Shown here piece by piece: positions 1-11,092 of a stretch of DNA of 64,000 nt. The notes beneath the pieces were generated by a model. It did not search any database. It had not been told where the DNA came from and saw only the letters and a program-made list of their open reading frames with translations. The DNA is taken from assembly GCA_016858145.1 (NCBI GenBank), contig JAEHOE010000201.1:101087-165086 (forward strand), written 5' to 3'. The stretch is from Edaphochlamys debaryana. Lineage: Eukaryota; Chlorophyta; Chlorophyceae; Chlamydomonadales. Made by a program: the position numbers and the translations under genes. How positions within the stretch are numbered: the first letter of the stretch is position 1; each line of letters starts with the position of its first letter.

Positions 1-2452
1 GAGCCGCGTGAAGATGTCCGTGGGCCCTGCGACTGCCGCCCTGCAGGACGAAGGAGGGCGCAATAGCACCAGGCAACAGGTTCAGTCCAAGACACGGGCT
101 GGTTGGTGGAGTGAGGGAATACACCTGGCGCTCATAAGACACGCTCTCGTGTGCGGGCATGCTCGGAGCCCCGCTGAACCACTCACCCTGACGCCGCCGC
201 CGCGTTGGCCTGCACCGGTGCCAGCTGCTGCTGCATCTGCAGCATCTGCCCCTGGAGCGCCTGTTGCTGCTGTTGCTGCTGCTGCAGGGCGATGGCCGCC
301 GCAGCCCCCGCCACGGTCGCACCCGCCGCCGCCGCGCCTGCAGCGGCCGCCGCTGGCGGCGTCACCGGCAGCGGCGGCGTCATGCCGATGGGCACGATCG
401 ACCCGGGCGGCGGCGTGCCCGGGGGCAGCGGCGGCGGCGGCGGGCCTGTCGCTAGGGCCATCCCGGCGGGCGGCGGGATGCCTAGCAGCGCGAATCGGTT
501 GAAGTAGAGGTCAATCGCAGGAATGGTGCTGCTGATGAGGCTCAGCTGCTTAGTCACGGGCTCCTCCATGAACGTGCTGAGCATGAAGCCCCCCAGCGCG
601 TCGTCCGCGGCGGCGAAGGGCACGGTGGTGAGGTTCCACAGCTCCTTGAGCAGCTGCGCGCCCTCCCGCGGCGCCTCGCACACGCGGCAGCCGAGCAGGT
701 CGATGCGGCGGCCGTCGGCGGTGCCGCTGAGCGCCACGCAGCCCGCCAAGACCCGCCAGAACTGGGACAGCTCCGTCTTGGTCAACAGCTTGTCTGGCGC
801 TGTGCCAGCACCTGCAGGTTTGGGCGGACCCGTTGTGTGAGGCAACGAGGAAACCGTAAGCAAGCAGAAAGCCATTGTGCTTTGACAGGCATGGCCGCGA
901 CGCCAAGCCTTCCACGGCCTGCTTCCAGGGGTGCATGCCAAGAGCGCCCTCGGGCTCGGCCCAACGCACCTTCTAGAAGGGACACTTGCCCCGGCTTGTT
1001 GCCGGGCGCGATCACGGCTATGGACACCACCTTCTGCGCCCCCAGCACCTTCTTGATGTATCGCAGCAGCTCCTGAGGAGAGAGCCACGCACGCAACGTG
1101 GGTCATCAGGGGGCAATTAGGCCGTAATGGCCCCTCGTGTTACACGAGCAGCCCCTGAGACACGGGCCACACCGCAACCACCAAGAGTACCGCAAGCAGC
1201 GGGTCAGGCAGCAACACGGTCTTTCAGAGCCCAGGCGTGTACAGCTTTGCATGGGTGTAGGTCCCCGCCCACCTGCAGCGTGTAGTTCTTCCAGTCGTAC
1301 ACCACGTAGGCCACGTTGGGCAGCACCGCGTGCGCCACCTGGGGGAGGGGGACGAAGGCCACACAGCCTCGGGGTCGATTGAAGGATGGGGCTGCGGGGC
1401 CTTCGTTCCTATCTCATGGATGGTGTCCGCACTAAGCCTCCCTTCCTGCCACCAGGCCAAGGCCCCTTCCGTTCCCCCGTGCGTGGGGCTTGCCTGGTCC
1501 GCGTTGGCCACGCGGGATGAGATGAGGGCCATGCGCTCGTAGGGCGGGTCCGTGGCCAGGCGCGGGTTGGAGAAGAGCGGGTTGTAGAAGGGTGGCACCA
1601 CAGGGGCCAGCATGATGCCGGGGGGCAGCTGCTGGGCGCTCGGCAGGAGGGCCTGCGTGCCTGCGGGAGGCGGCGTGTAGCCTGCAAAGGCAAGGGCGGG
1701 CGCTCAGCAGAAGCGACAGGGCCTGTGATGGCGGAGGGCCTGATTGAAGCTCTCTGCGTAAACACAGCAATGTGCCTGCCATTCGACAGTGGCAAACACG
1801 GGGAGGGTTGGAGAAGCCCCGGAGCACCAACCTGAAGCCATGGGGGGTGGGTGCGGCCCTGGCGGCTCCTGGGGTGCCGCGAGTGGCGTGTACTCCGCCG
1901 CGGCCTTCTTCTCCGCATCCGTGCCCCCGAGCCCCCCAGCAGCCAGCGCCTTTTCCACGTCCGGGTTCTGTTTGCAGGTGTAGGGCGAGAGGGGCTGGCT
2001 GTGACGAGGCCACAACGAGACCCGCCACATGGAATGGGTTTGTCTCACGCAGCCACCAGCTAGTGCCCGAGTACAGCCCTTGTGCCCCTGCTTCAGAGCC
2101 CCTTTGCCGGACGTGCCGTCCACAAGCCAGGGACCTTCCTCAGCAAATGTGTGATGCTGCCTGGCCCCTGCCGTAGCGGCCCCGGCTAGAGGCACCTCCA
2201 CCCCAGGCCCCCAGCGGTCGCCCGCACCTTCTCTGGAGCCACGGCCGAGCTCTTTCCTCTCCCACACCGTGTCACGATGGCCCAGATGAGGAAGGCCAGC
2301 AGGGCCACCCCCACCACGATGCTGACGGCGATGATGACCCACATGAAGGCCGCATTATCAAATACGCCGGCTAAACTGCGGCGTTGGGCCACTGCGTGGG
2401 GCGAGGGGATCACGGGTTCACGGGGCTCACTGCACACACAGCTGGCGCTCAT
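1..2452 (-). CDS. Membrane-anchored protein with DUF4347-like domain, 3' end outside window
   Basis: Model: complement(join(<1..40, 187..811, 970..1072, 1273..1338, 1494..1681, 1832..1967, 2228..2452)); every junction keeps frame. Residues 36-60 (FMWVIIAVSIVVGVALLAFL and on) are one clear membrane segment followed by RCGRGK, so the C-terminal part probably faces the cytosol. Residues about 184-315 resemble DUF4347: a strand VAYVVYDW, then VVSIAVIA, then RRIDLLGC followed by LLKELWNLT and FAAADDALGG, which fits the family pattern of a GC-ended strand, a helix and an AASDD-like loop with G. The rest is Pro/Ala/Gln-rich (a run of eight Q). DUF4347 is known mainly from large bacterial surface proteins; its function is unknown. 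The start at 2452 is the first ATG before the membrane segment; upstream exons are possible. The intron after 1494 has a GC donor (GCAAGC). Acceptor 811 could alternatively be 799. Confidence 0.68.
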
Positions 2453-3403
2453 GTATCCAGCCCCCGGCCGACCCCTTTCATAACCACATCATATTGCCCC
2501 CCATGCAGTAACGGTCGGGTGCAAACAGCCACAGCCGGCAAGCCGGCAGCTTGAGGTTTGGCCCCCCCCCGTGGAAAGGACCCTGGCCCCCGAGTGCCGT
2601 CGCGCTGAAACCCGAGGACGTGCCTCAGCATCGCCTGCACCCTGTCACTCTCACGCCTATAGCACCAAAGGTCTCCGCGACCGGGCTTGGGTCCCCGCGG
2701 GTCTCACTTGCGACGGGTAACTTCGGGATGGTACCCATCGCTGCAGCCTGTGCAGGCTCCAGCGCATCCCGCAAACCCAGCCTCCAATCTCTTGGCTTCA
2801 TACTAGCAGGTGGCAGGTGGCGGGTGAGCGCTCGGCGCTAAAGGTGGGGCTGCTGCTGCGAGCCGGGCCGCGGGCCCTCTTGAGCTATTCGTGAGACCAT
2901 TAACACTAGTTCATCAGCTATTTTAGATATAGCAGTGGAGTAGGGTCCGACGTCGGCGCGCAGAGGCCCAGTCGATTCGGTTGCCCGCAACGTGTGAGGT
3001 CGAGTATATGTGAGCTCGGGTCAAGGGTGGGGGTGTCGCGTGTCGCTAGGAGGGTGCCGCTGTCGTCTTGCGGGTTTGGCCGGGCTCGTTGGTCAACGAG
3101 TTGACCGGCGTTGGGATGATGGGCTGCTCCACTCGCCATGCGCTCAAGTTTTCTTTACAACGTTACTACCTGAATCAATTGATATCGCTGTCGATATCCC
3201 TGTTGCTTGAGCTTGCTGCACGAGTTCTCGAAGTGACACACCTCGGTCGCGCTTGCGAGAAGGCTGCGCTAGCAGTGACACGGCACCCTTCACAACTACT
3301 GTGATAGGCGTAGCAGCTATTGCGTATCATCCCTGGCTGCATCCCGCGATGCGCGGCCCTGCGCTTAAAAGCCGGACCTGAGCGGTGTTACCTTGGAGAA
3401 GGA
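2453..3403. promoter_or_regulatory. Intergenic region between divergent genes
   Basis: About 950 bp separate the first ATG of the minus-strand DUF4347-like gene from the ATG of the plus-strand gene at 3404. I see no credible exon. The stretch 2880-3330 is locally AT-richer and the motif CTTAAAAG lies at 3364-3371, about 35 bp before the ATG at 3404. Promoters of both genes are presumably here, but no element is certain. Confidence 0.4.
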
Positions 3404-6400
3404 ATGGCAGAGGATGCTGGTAGCCCCGGCCCTGGCCCCCCTGGAGGAAAGGGCCGACCCGCGCCCAAGCCGGGTAGGTATGGGCTTCGCGTGCTGCCGT
3501 CAACAGGCTCCTTCCTGCATACTGGGCATCAAGGCGGAGGATATGGGACGGGCGCTTGAGCCGGTTATGTGGCGCCCTTACCTGTTTTGGCACGCCCGGT
3601 GCGCAGTTCCGGGGGCCGCCAAGAAGACCTCGGCCTCCGGCGGGCGGGCAGCCGAGGCAAGGCCGCCATCCGCTGGTCTCACCGCGTGGGACGGCGAGGC
3701 CAACATGAGTGCTGACCTTCTCAGCTACCTTGGCAAGGTGAGGGGAAGCCACGTGCATGGCTCGTCCGACGCCACGCCCGCCCCACCCCGTGCTGCTAAC
3801 CTGGAGGTCTCCCTCTCCGGCGAGCTCACACCCCCATCCCACCCTGTCCCTGCACTGCCTGCAGCCCGAGGCAGACATAGCAGCCTCTAGTGCCAGCTCG
3901 CTGCCCCGGCAGCACGGCTCCATGACGGGGGACGGGAACCTCACGCAGGCTCTCCTCCTGGCCCGGCAAGCAGCTGCTACGGAAGCTGGAGTCAGCGCCG
4001 ACGGTGCGGTCAGGGGCCCTCTCAGCAGTGCTCCTGGGGACGCTGGGCCCAGGCCGGAGACCCGCGGCAGCGCGGGCAACGGCCTGGCGTCCAGCCCAAG
4101 TGGGTCGGGTCCGCGGCCATTCGCCGAGTCTCTTGGGAGTGGTTTTGACGCTGATGACCTCATCGGAGGAGAGGAGCCCAGCAGGACCGGCGACCGTGGA
4201 GGAGACGGGCCCCGGCCGGGGGCAGGGGCAGGGCTGGGTCCCAGCAAGAGCGGAGCCTCGGAGCTGCGGGGCCTGCTGAGTGACGATGACGAGGACGACG
4301 GGGAAGGGGACGAAGACTTCCAGGACCTCATGACAGCAGACGAGGACGCCCTTTTTGGGAACAGCGGAAGCGGTGCAAAGGCTGGGAGAGGCTCTGGTGC
4401 CAACAGCGGGGGTCGGCCAGGTGGCGGGGGCCGGGACAGTGATGCGGACGGCTTGGGCGTCGGCCCCATGCCGCCAGCCGCCATCCGGAGTGGGTCCCGG
4501 GGCGCGCTGGCACCCACGTTGTCGGGTCGGCTGCTGTCCCAGGCCTCGTCGCGATCATTCTCCGGCCGGGGACAGCGCAGCGGCTCTGCCGGGGGCCTGG
4601 GCCCGGGGCCTGACACGACAAGCAGCTCTTGTGCGGGGGGTCAGGCCCCCGAGCCGCCGCTACCGCCCCTGGAGTCAGCTACCTCCATGCCCAGCCCGAG
4701 CCCCAGTGGGGCACCGACGCCTGTGCCCCCCGGTCCCGCCGGGCCAGGGCCGAGGCAGTCTGAACAGGCCGGCAGCGCGCCGGGGGCACCCCTCCTGCCC
4801 CACCAGACGGCTCAGTCGCCGCAGCTCCAGATGTACCACCAGCAGCACTACAGCCACCTGGTGCAGAACCAGCACGTGTTGCTGCACCAGGGCACGGGGC
4901 CGCACCACCCGCAGCTGCCCACGGCCACGCTGGGAGACGGGTTGCGCTACGTGGCACCCTCCCGCAGGGCCTACACGCCAGGGTGAGTACGGGCCCAAGC
5001 GGACGGGCGACGGAGACGGTCTTATCGCCTTGCGACCGCAAAGGGGGCCTTGGCGATTGCGATCGCTCCGAGGTGCTGCTCGCCCATGAGGCAGGACTCG
5101 CGCAGGCCTTGGCACTGTGCTGATGCTGATGCTGCCCTGGTCAATCCCTGCGCTTCCCTTGCGGCTACCCCCACAGCTTCACACCTCGGCTCGCCTGCTG
5201 CCCCCCCTGCTGCCCAGGCGCACCAGTCGCTCCCCCGTGCGCGGCTCCGGTTACTTCCTCATGTCCATGCCCTCGGGCCGCGCCTCCACGCCGCCCGCGT
5301 CCGTCAGCCGCTCCGGCAGCCAGAGTGAGCACGCGCAGCTGCAGCGGGGGGCTGCTTGTGGGGGCTGCAAAGGCCGCAGCATGCAGCCCAGGCCAGGCTG
5401 GGCTAGGACTGAAGCACACAGGCGCTCGCTGCAGTGAGCCAGGGCATGTGCCTAAGCCACGCGTGTTAGTCCCTGTGCAAGCCGGTCCAGGCCTGGTACA
5501 GGTGCTAGAGCAGAGCGCATGCGCTGGGACTCGAGGTCTGTGCTCCTTCCCTCGCAGACTGGCCGGCCTCCTCAGCCGCGTTGGCAGCCGGGGGCGCCGC
5601 CACGCCGCCCCGCACCAGTACGCCCCTGCGCAGCTCCCGGGACTACACCACCCACGACGGCTCCCTGACGCCCTCGGGCGGCCCCGCGGCCCCTCCCGCG
5701 CTCCACACGCACACCCACACGCACCCGCAGCCCTTCAGCGCCACAGCCGACGGCAGCACGCCCAGCGCAGGCGTGGCCGACAACGCCTTCGACGCAGCAG
5801 CCTTCGCCGCGTCGCTGCATCACCACGGCGGCCTCTCCCCGCGGCACCCCGTGGGCGGCGGCTTCAACACGTGGAGCGTGTCGGGCCACACGGGGCCGCA
5901 CCCGGGAGGGCACCCCAGCCCGGGCATCGGCGGCGGCGGCCCGCTGTCTGCGAGCGGCGGCAGCGGCTCGTCCCCGCACGCGCCCTTTGCGCCCTTTGGT
6001 CGCAGCTTCCCGGCAGCTTCCGTGCACCACTCGGCCGCCGGGCCCGTGTACCGCTCCATGCCCATCGCCCAGGTGCTGGGCAGCCAGTCGGAGGAGGTGG
6101 GCACCAGCTACAGCCCGGGCTGGCTCAGCGGCCGAGCCGGCAGGGTGAGTGGCTCTGGGGCCGGGGAACGGGGAGGGTGGACGTACGCACGTGGCCCAAA
6201 GGATGAGGCGAGCGTGTAAGAGGCTCGAGGACGGCGTGGCGGCTCTGACCTTGCCCGTGTTGCCCATGGCCCATGCCGCCCGCAGTCACCCCCGCGCCAG
6301 CCGAGCATACGCAGCAGCGGCGGCCCACCGTCACCCGGGGCAGCCGGGAGCAGCAGTAGCGGCGGCGGCGGCGGTGCCCACCTGGGGTACATGCGGGACC

Positions 6401-7323
6401 GCCACTCCTCCGCCAACGCTTCCCTCAACAGCGCCTCGAGCATTTGGTCCCGACCCACCACCTCCCCCTCCCGGTCACGCAGCCAGTCCCAGCGAACCAT
6501 CTCCGCTTCGGAACCGCCCCAGTCGCACGCTCCCCCACGCCCTGTATCCACATCCCACTCGCCAAAGCGGCCATCTGCGGGAGCGGCAGGCCTCACGGCC
6601 GCGGTGGCGGCGGCACCACCACCGCCGCCGCCGCCCCACGCGCAGGCCGCACCTCACGTGATTGGCGGGGTGGTGATGTCGGCAGGCCCACACTCGGACG
6701 GCAGCCCAGAGGCACCGGTCGTGCGCGGCCCTCTCGTGGCCGCCCTGCCGCACTACAAGAAGCCAGCCATCAGGCACTGCGGGTTCATGCACCCGACGCC
6801 AGGCGGCTCCAGCACGGCGGCGGCCGCCGCAGCAGTAGCAGTGGCTGCCGGCGGAGGTCTGTATGGGTCTCCCTTCTCGGGGGCGCGGCAGAAGAGCATC
6901 GATGAGCGCATGAAGGCCGCGCTCCTGAGCAAGGTGCTCAACACCGGAGGGCCGGTCAGGGAGCGGCAGATGCAGCTCCAGGAGCGGCAGCAACACATGC
7001 TCCAGCAGTCGCAGCCGCTTCCTGAGCCCTCCCAGGCCCCCGCGGCCGGGGCAGCAGCAGGAGCCGCAGCGGTGCCACATGCGCCATCGTCCCAGCGGCC
7101 TCCGCTGCACCGACCGGGCTCCCTGCCGCACCTACCCCCGTCCCAGGCCGCGGGCGACCACCCGCCAGCAGAGACCCAACATCGTGCGCCGGCCGCACAG
7201 CCGCACCCACCGTACGGCAGCTCATCGCCACCACATGCCGTACCTCACGCTGGGCGATCAGGGCTTGCAGGTGCCGCACAGGCGGGACTGCCGCCAGTGG
7301 GTCAGGAGCTCGAGGGTCACTGA
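3404..7323 (+). CDS. Unrecognised Ser/Gly/Pro-rich protein, about 1016 aa
   Basis: Model: join(3404..3473, 3607..3737, 3865..4982, 5218..5324, 5558..6144, 6286..7323), all GT-AG, phases consistent, stop TGA. The protein begins MAEDAGSPGPGPP. No catalytic domain or membrane segment is recognisable. Visible parts are an acidic patch around residues 205-232 (SDDDEDDGEGDED), a His/Gln-rich stretch around 386-408 (MYHQQHYSHLVQNQHVLLHQ), a run of HTHTHTH at 5708-5723, Arg/Ser segments (SRSRSQSQ) and, near the end, a predicted helix with charged and Gln residues (RERQMQLQERQQHMLQQSQ). Composition suggests an intrinsically disordered, possibly nuclear or scaffold protein; that is inference only. Convergent with the next gene, whose stop is 1.5 kb downstream. 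Exon 4 uses the acceptor at 5216-5217; an AG at 5175-5176 would break the frame. Confidence 0.68.
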
Positions 7324-8807
7324 GTAGCGCCCACCAGTGTTGTTGCGCCGAGGCCGCTGTACGGGACAGGGATGTTCACAGCATCCCTAGTGACCAGCAA
7401 CGCCTTAAACATAAGGCCACAGACCGCAAGGCACTGGCCGTACAATACATCTGGCGTACTTGGACTTGGACTTGTACTTGGACTGGGTGGGTTGAGTCTT
7501 GAGTGAAAGCCCAAAGCGCGCAGGAGTTGCGCCCGGGCGGTGCCTGATGTCTGAGTGTTCTGACACTTGTACTGGACGGGTGTGTGGGCTGCGGGAGTAT
7601 TAAGTTTGTGTGTGACGGTATGACGTTGCTGTGAGGTGAGCTGTGAGGTGTTGCCAAGAGTAATGCTCAGCTCGGATGGAGGTGGCGAACACAAAGCGTC
7701 TCGCGGGGTCTCTCTTGGGCCGCAACCGTCAAATGCAAGGCAGGCCTCCACTACCCTGGTTCCTGGCCGCACCCTGCAAAGAGAGGGAGCTCGCTGCAGT
7801 GCCCTCGACGAGCTTGGAGGTGACATCAGTCCCTAGCTCCTTACAGCAAGTCAGGCTGCATCCCGCCCTGATCAGCCGCTACAGCACGGGTCAGGGCAGA
7901 CGGCAGGGGACGACATGGGGGTGCCGCCCTCGCTTGTCACTCCGCCATGCGCCGCGCCCACGACTCCACGAGCAACCCGTCTACCACAGAGGCCCGACGG
8001 AGTCCCCCGGACGGCCTCATCACAGGAACCTCACGCGGCTTCACGCCACTCCTTCGCCGCTTACGATCAGTCCATCACCCATCCCCAAACGGGGAAGTTA
8101 CCACCTTGCCTTAGGAAACCCCTGTCTCAATTTCCTTGCCGTAGGACACTCCTCCCTCTCGAGCACTCGAGATTGGCCCCCGTGCGCCCGCTCCTCATCA
8201 CCCGCCGCCGCGCCGCCAGTGCCCACCCTCCCATGTACAGCTGTACCGCGTTGCCATTCTCAGCCCCCACACCACAGAACGAAGGCTGTGAAGAAAGATG
8301 CGGTGTCCAACGCCCAACGGTCTATGCTGCCGACACCGCCCCGCCTCGCTCCCTACTCTCCGTCCCCTACTTGCCAAACAATGGCCAATGGCAGTACACA
8401 GCAGTGCCATGTATACAGGCATCCCTCGACGGAACGTGCATGCCTTCTAGCGACCCTGCTTCATGTTCTATGTGTGTGCACTGGCACCTTCGCATAAAGC
8501 GAGTGGCGGCCGCTGTCGTACAAAAGGCGGCAGGCCAATCGACCAGGCCAATCGTGTCTGCCCTGACGCCAACAACGGATGCAGAACCGGCCCCAGCTTT
8601 CCGCATTACAGCCATTGTTTGTTGCATGTAGGACGGACATGCAACTTGATACCGACTTGCGTTACGAAATGCACAGAAAATCCCCACGGCGAATCACCCG
8701 CTGAAACTCCCTTGACAATTCAACGAAAGCAGCCCCTTCATCTACCGAAAGCCCCAGGACAGGCTATCATACAACACCCCAGCTTCAACTTTCTTACATA
8801 TACAGCC
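7324..8807. other. Intergenic region between convergent genes
   Basis: No gene is supported here. It contains a short imperfect repeat of TTGGAC/TTGTAC units at about 7457-7488 and should hold the 3' UTRs of both flanking genes. Plus-strand reading frames in 7676-8631 have no splice-consistent extension and no recognisable motif, so I leave them out. Confidence 0.4.
8606..8610 (-). terminator. Candidate TGTAA polyadenylation signal
   Basis: TGTAA on the minus strand about 200 nt beyond the stop of the minus-strand gene ending at 8808. TGTAA is the usual poly(A) signal in Chlamydomonas and Volvox. A second TGTAA at 8794-8798 is only about 10 nt past the stop and is less likely. Confidence 0.4.
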
Positions 8808-9988
8808 TCAGGCCATCACCTCTTTGGTCTTGGCCTGGTGGGCGGGCTTGACGGCGCCTGCCAACACCGACAGCATACTCGAGACACCACCCACAAAGGA
8901 CACGGGGGCGGCGGCCAGCAGCATGAGGCCGCCCAGCACGACCCCCGGGTCCATGGCCAGCAGCTGCTTGGGCGGCATGCCCATGGCCAGCAGCAGCAGC
9001 AGCAGCTTCTGCGGCAGATGGTGCCGCGCAGCCAGCTCGGCCAGGTCCAGCGCGCGGTCCAGCGCGTGTCCCGGCTCCTCCGCTGCCTCCAGGTGCCTCT
9101 CGAGCGACTCCAGCGTGCGGTCAATAATGTCCTGTAAGGGAGGTGGAAGCGTGCGAGCGGGGTCAGTGTTGACGAGGGTGGGGGCACCTGGGCGATGGGC
9201 GATGGGCGATGGGCGTGTGGTGTTCAGGTTTGAAAGCTATGTGCCGCGAGGGCACGCTCGCTCTGCGGTCAGGTTGGTTGCACCGGGCTGCAACCGACGG
9301 CACACACGGCTATCTATCTACAACAAGCGCCCTTGCCTTCATGCCGTACCCACGTGTACTTTGTGCTTGGGCATGGAGTCAATGGTGCGCCCCAGGGACT
9401 CGGCGGTCACGCGGCCGTCCAGCACGGACAGCTGAGACACGAGCATGGCGCAGACGTGCGCCGAGCGCTTGGCGCGGGCCGCATCCTCACCCATTGCCAC
9501 CTCCGTCTCCTCCACCAGCACACTGATAAGCACGGGATGGAGGGGAGTTGGAAACGGGCCGTGGAGGAGGTGGAGGCGCTTGGGGCCTCTTGGGGGCGGT
9601 ACAAGGGGTACTGCCGACGCGTGTGCTGACGAGGAGGCCAGCCCCCCCGAAGACCCGACGTTTTACCCACTAGATCGAGCAGTGCTTGGCGGCAATGGTA
9701 ACCCAGTCCAGGAGCTTGTTGACGCGGGACTCGGTCAAGCACCTGCAGGCCCAACGACCGGCGGAATGTGAAGCCCATCGACAGTGAGCCTTGAGCCATG
9801 CTGCACGCGGAGGAACTCCTCAGACAATCAATTGACTCAAGCGCGCCTCACAGGTCGAGCTCCTGCAGGACGCGCGGCTCAGTGTCGTTGCATTCCAGCG
9901 GTGCTTTCTTCCGCCGCGCTTCAAGCTGCTCCTTCAAGTGGTCTCGAATGTCCGCAAACCAAGGTCGGTTTGTGAGTGATATCGCTTG
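8808..9988 (-). CDS. Small protein of unrecognised family, paralogue of the gene at 11093-12754 (5' end not resolved)
   Basis: Model: complement(join(8808..9131, 9354..9522, 9852..9988)), stop TGA; phases agree with the paralogue at every junction. Exon 9852-9988 has no ATG: its frame has a TAG immediately upstream that is also the acceptor (CTCTAG), so an unseen first exon must exist or the gene is broken. The segment NRPWFADIRDHLKE aligns with NARPWVADLKEL of the paralogue, and DSMPKHKVH with DSMPKKEVQ. The last exon holds the hydrophobic core DLAELAARHHLPQKLLLLLL, then AMGMPPKQLLAMDPGVVLGG. No known domain is recognised; the hydrophobic Leu-rich stretch could be a membrane-associating helix or a packed helical bundle. 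The tail ends KTKEVMA. The core exon is nearly identical at DNA level to the paralogue. Confidence 0.58.
8915..9065 (-). repeat. Inverted-repeat arm A (conserved exon core)
   Basis: The reverse complement of this 151-bp stretch matches 12482-12632 with a single mismatch (ATG versus GTG codon in QLLA(M/V)DPG). It lies wholly inside the last coding exon of the minus-strand paralogue. Identity drops sharply on both sides. Confidence 0.9.
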
Positions 9989-10273
9989 CTAGAGCAGGGC
10001 GCTTGGCTGTCGCATGCGAGAGCTTGTGTTGAAAGGCGAAGCGCTGCGCCATTTCCGCGTTTCTGGGCACATAGGTATGCCCACTGACAGCGCTGTTGCA
10101 GGGAGCGCCTCATAAGAGGCACGGGCCATCCACCGCAGCGGCCATCGGCAGTACCCTGTGCTGTACACGGGCATCCAGACAGATTTGATGCGCCTGTTTT
10201 TAAGTATGCATTGTCGTGCGTGTGTAAGTTTGCATTGCACATGGTGCGATGAGTGTCGCCGGTCGCCCGCGCC

Positions 10274-10334
10274 AACTGACGCCGCCCGACGCCGCCCCAA
10301 CTGACGCCGCCCGACGCCGCCCGACGCCGCCCCA
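10274..10334. repeat. GACGCCGCCC minisatellite
   Basis: Four to five near-exact copies of a GACGCCGCCC core, some spaced by CAACT, in about 60 bp within the divergent intergenic region. Confidence 0.75.
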
Positions 10335-10645
10335 TCCACGTTCTTGGCCCCTCTGCCCCCAGGTTGCCTGTTACGCTTAGCGCAGAGAAACGGACGTCCG
10401 CGGGCGTACACCTGCACCTGCACAGCCAGTCAGGAGCGCGCCCCTACCGCCTGTCGGGGGAGCTGCCTGTTGCATGGGCCCGGGCAGCCTCCCGTCGATT
10501 CTTGGAATTCCTAAATAAAGAAAGGGGTGGCCGGTGATGAGTCCTATGGCGGGATTTGAAGACACCAACGGGGTGAGGCCAGGCAGCAGCCGTGCAGCAG
10601 CGACAGGTGCTGGGGAGGCGCTAACGGGACGCCGGGACCTGCTGC

Positions 10646-10870
10646 GAAAGCGGGAGGTGAGACACAGGGTACGTGCGCGAGGCTTGGCAGCGTCGGGCAA
10701 CGAAACGGCCCCCCCCTCGCGCCGCAGCAGGCCAGGTCCACCTGGCGGAACGCCTGGCGGAAAGCGGGAGGTCGACCCCACGAGGGCTGCTGGTGACATC
10801 AGGGTACGTGCGTGTGGCTGGGCAGCGAAACGGCTCCCCGCCTCGCGCCGCAGCAGGCAAGGTCCACCTC
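10646..10870. repeat. Direct repeat pair of about 105 bp
   Basis: Copy 1 (about 10646-10747) and copy 2 (about 10760-10870) both start GAAAGCGGGAGGT and share CAGGGTACGTGCG, GCAACGAAACGGC or GCAGCGAAACGGC, CTCGCGCCGCAGCAGG and AGGTCCACCT. Copy 2 has an insertion near its start. The function is unknown; the repeat lies upstream of the plus-strand paralogue. Confidence 0.7.
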
Positions 10871-11092
10871 GCGATAGACATTCGTTCACCTTACTAGTCT
10901 CGCGTTGTCGGGCATGCGGACAAGGCGCAGCCACTGGCTTTCTCAACAACTGCTGACGTACAACAATGCCGATTTGCCGCGCAGAAACGCCCACGCCCCG
11001 CCCCACAACGCGCACAGTCGTCAAACGCGAGCCGCACAGGTCGCTGCGACGTTTTAACTTGTTCTCTGGTGTGAAAAGCGGTTGACAGCAAG

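Larger units (their letters stand above)
9989..11092. promoter_or_regulatory. Region between divergent paralogues
   Basis: About 1.1 kb between the earliest supported exon of the minus-strand gene and the ATG of the plus-strand gene. It must contain the missing first exon of the minus-strand gene if that gene is intact, and both promoters. It also carries two repeat blocks listed separately. Confidence 0.4.

Noticed and set aside
183..507. Plus-strand Ala/Gly/Cys-rich open frames opposite the DUF4347-like gene
   Set aside because: They are antisense shadows of GC-rich exon 187-811; the minus-strand reading has splice-consistent neighbours and domain-like sequence.
4675..5115. Minus-strand frames opposite exon 3 of the Ser/Gly-rich gene
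   Set aside because: Shadows of a low-complexity exon; the plus-strand model joins six exons in phase.
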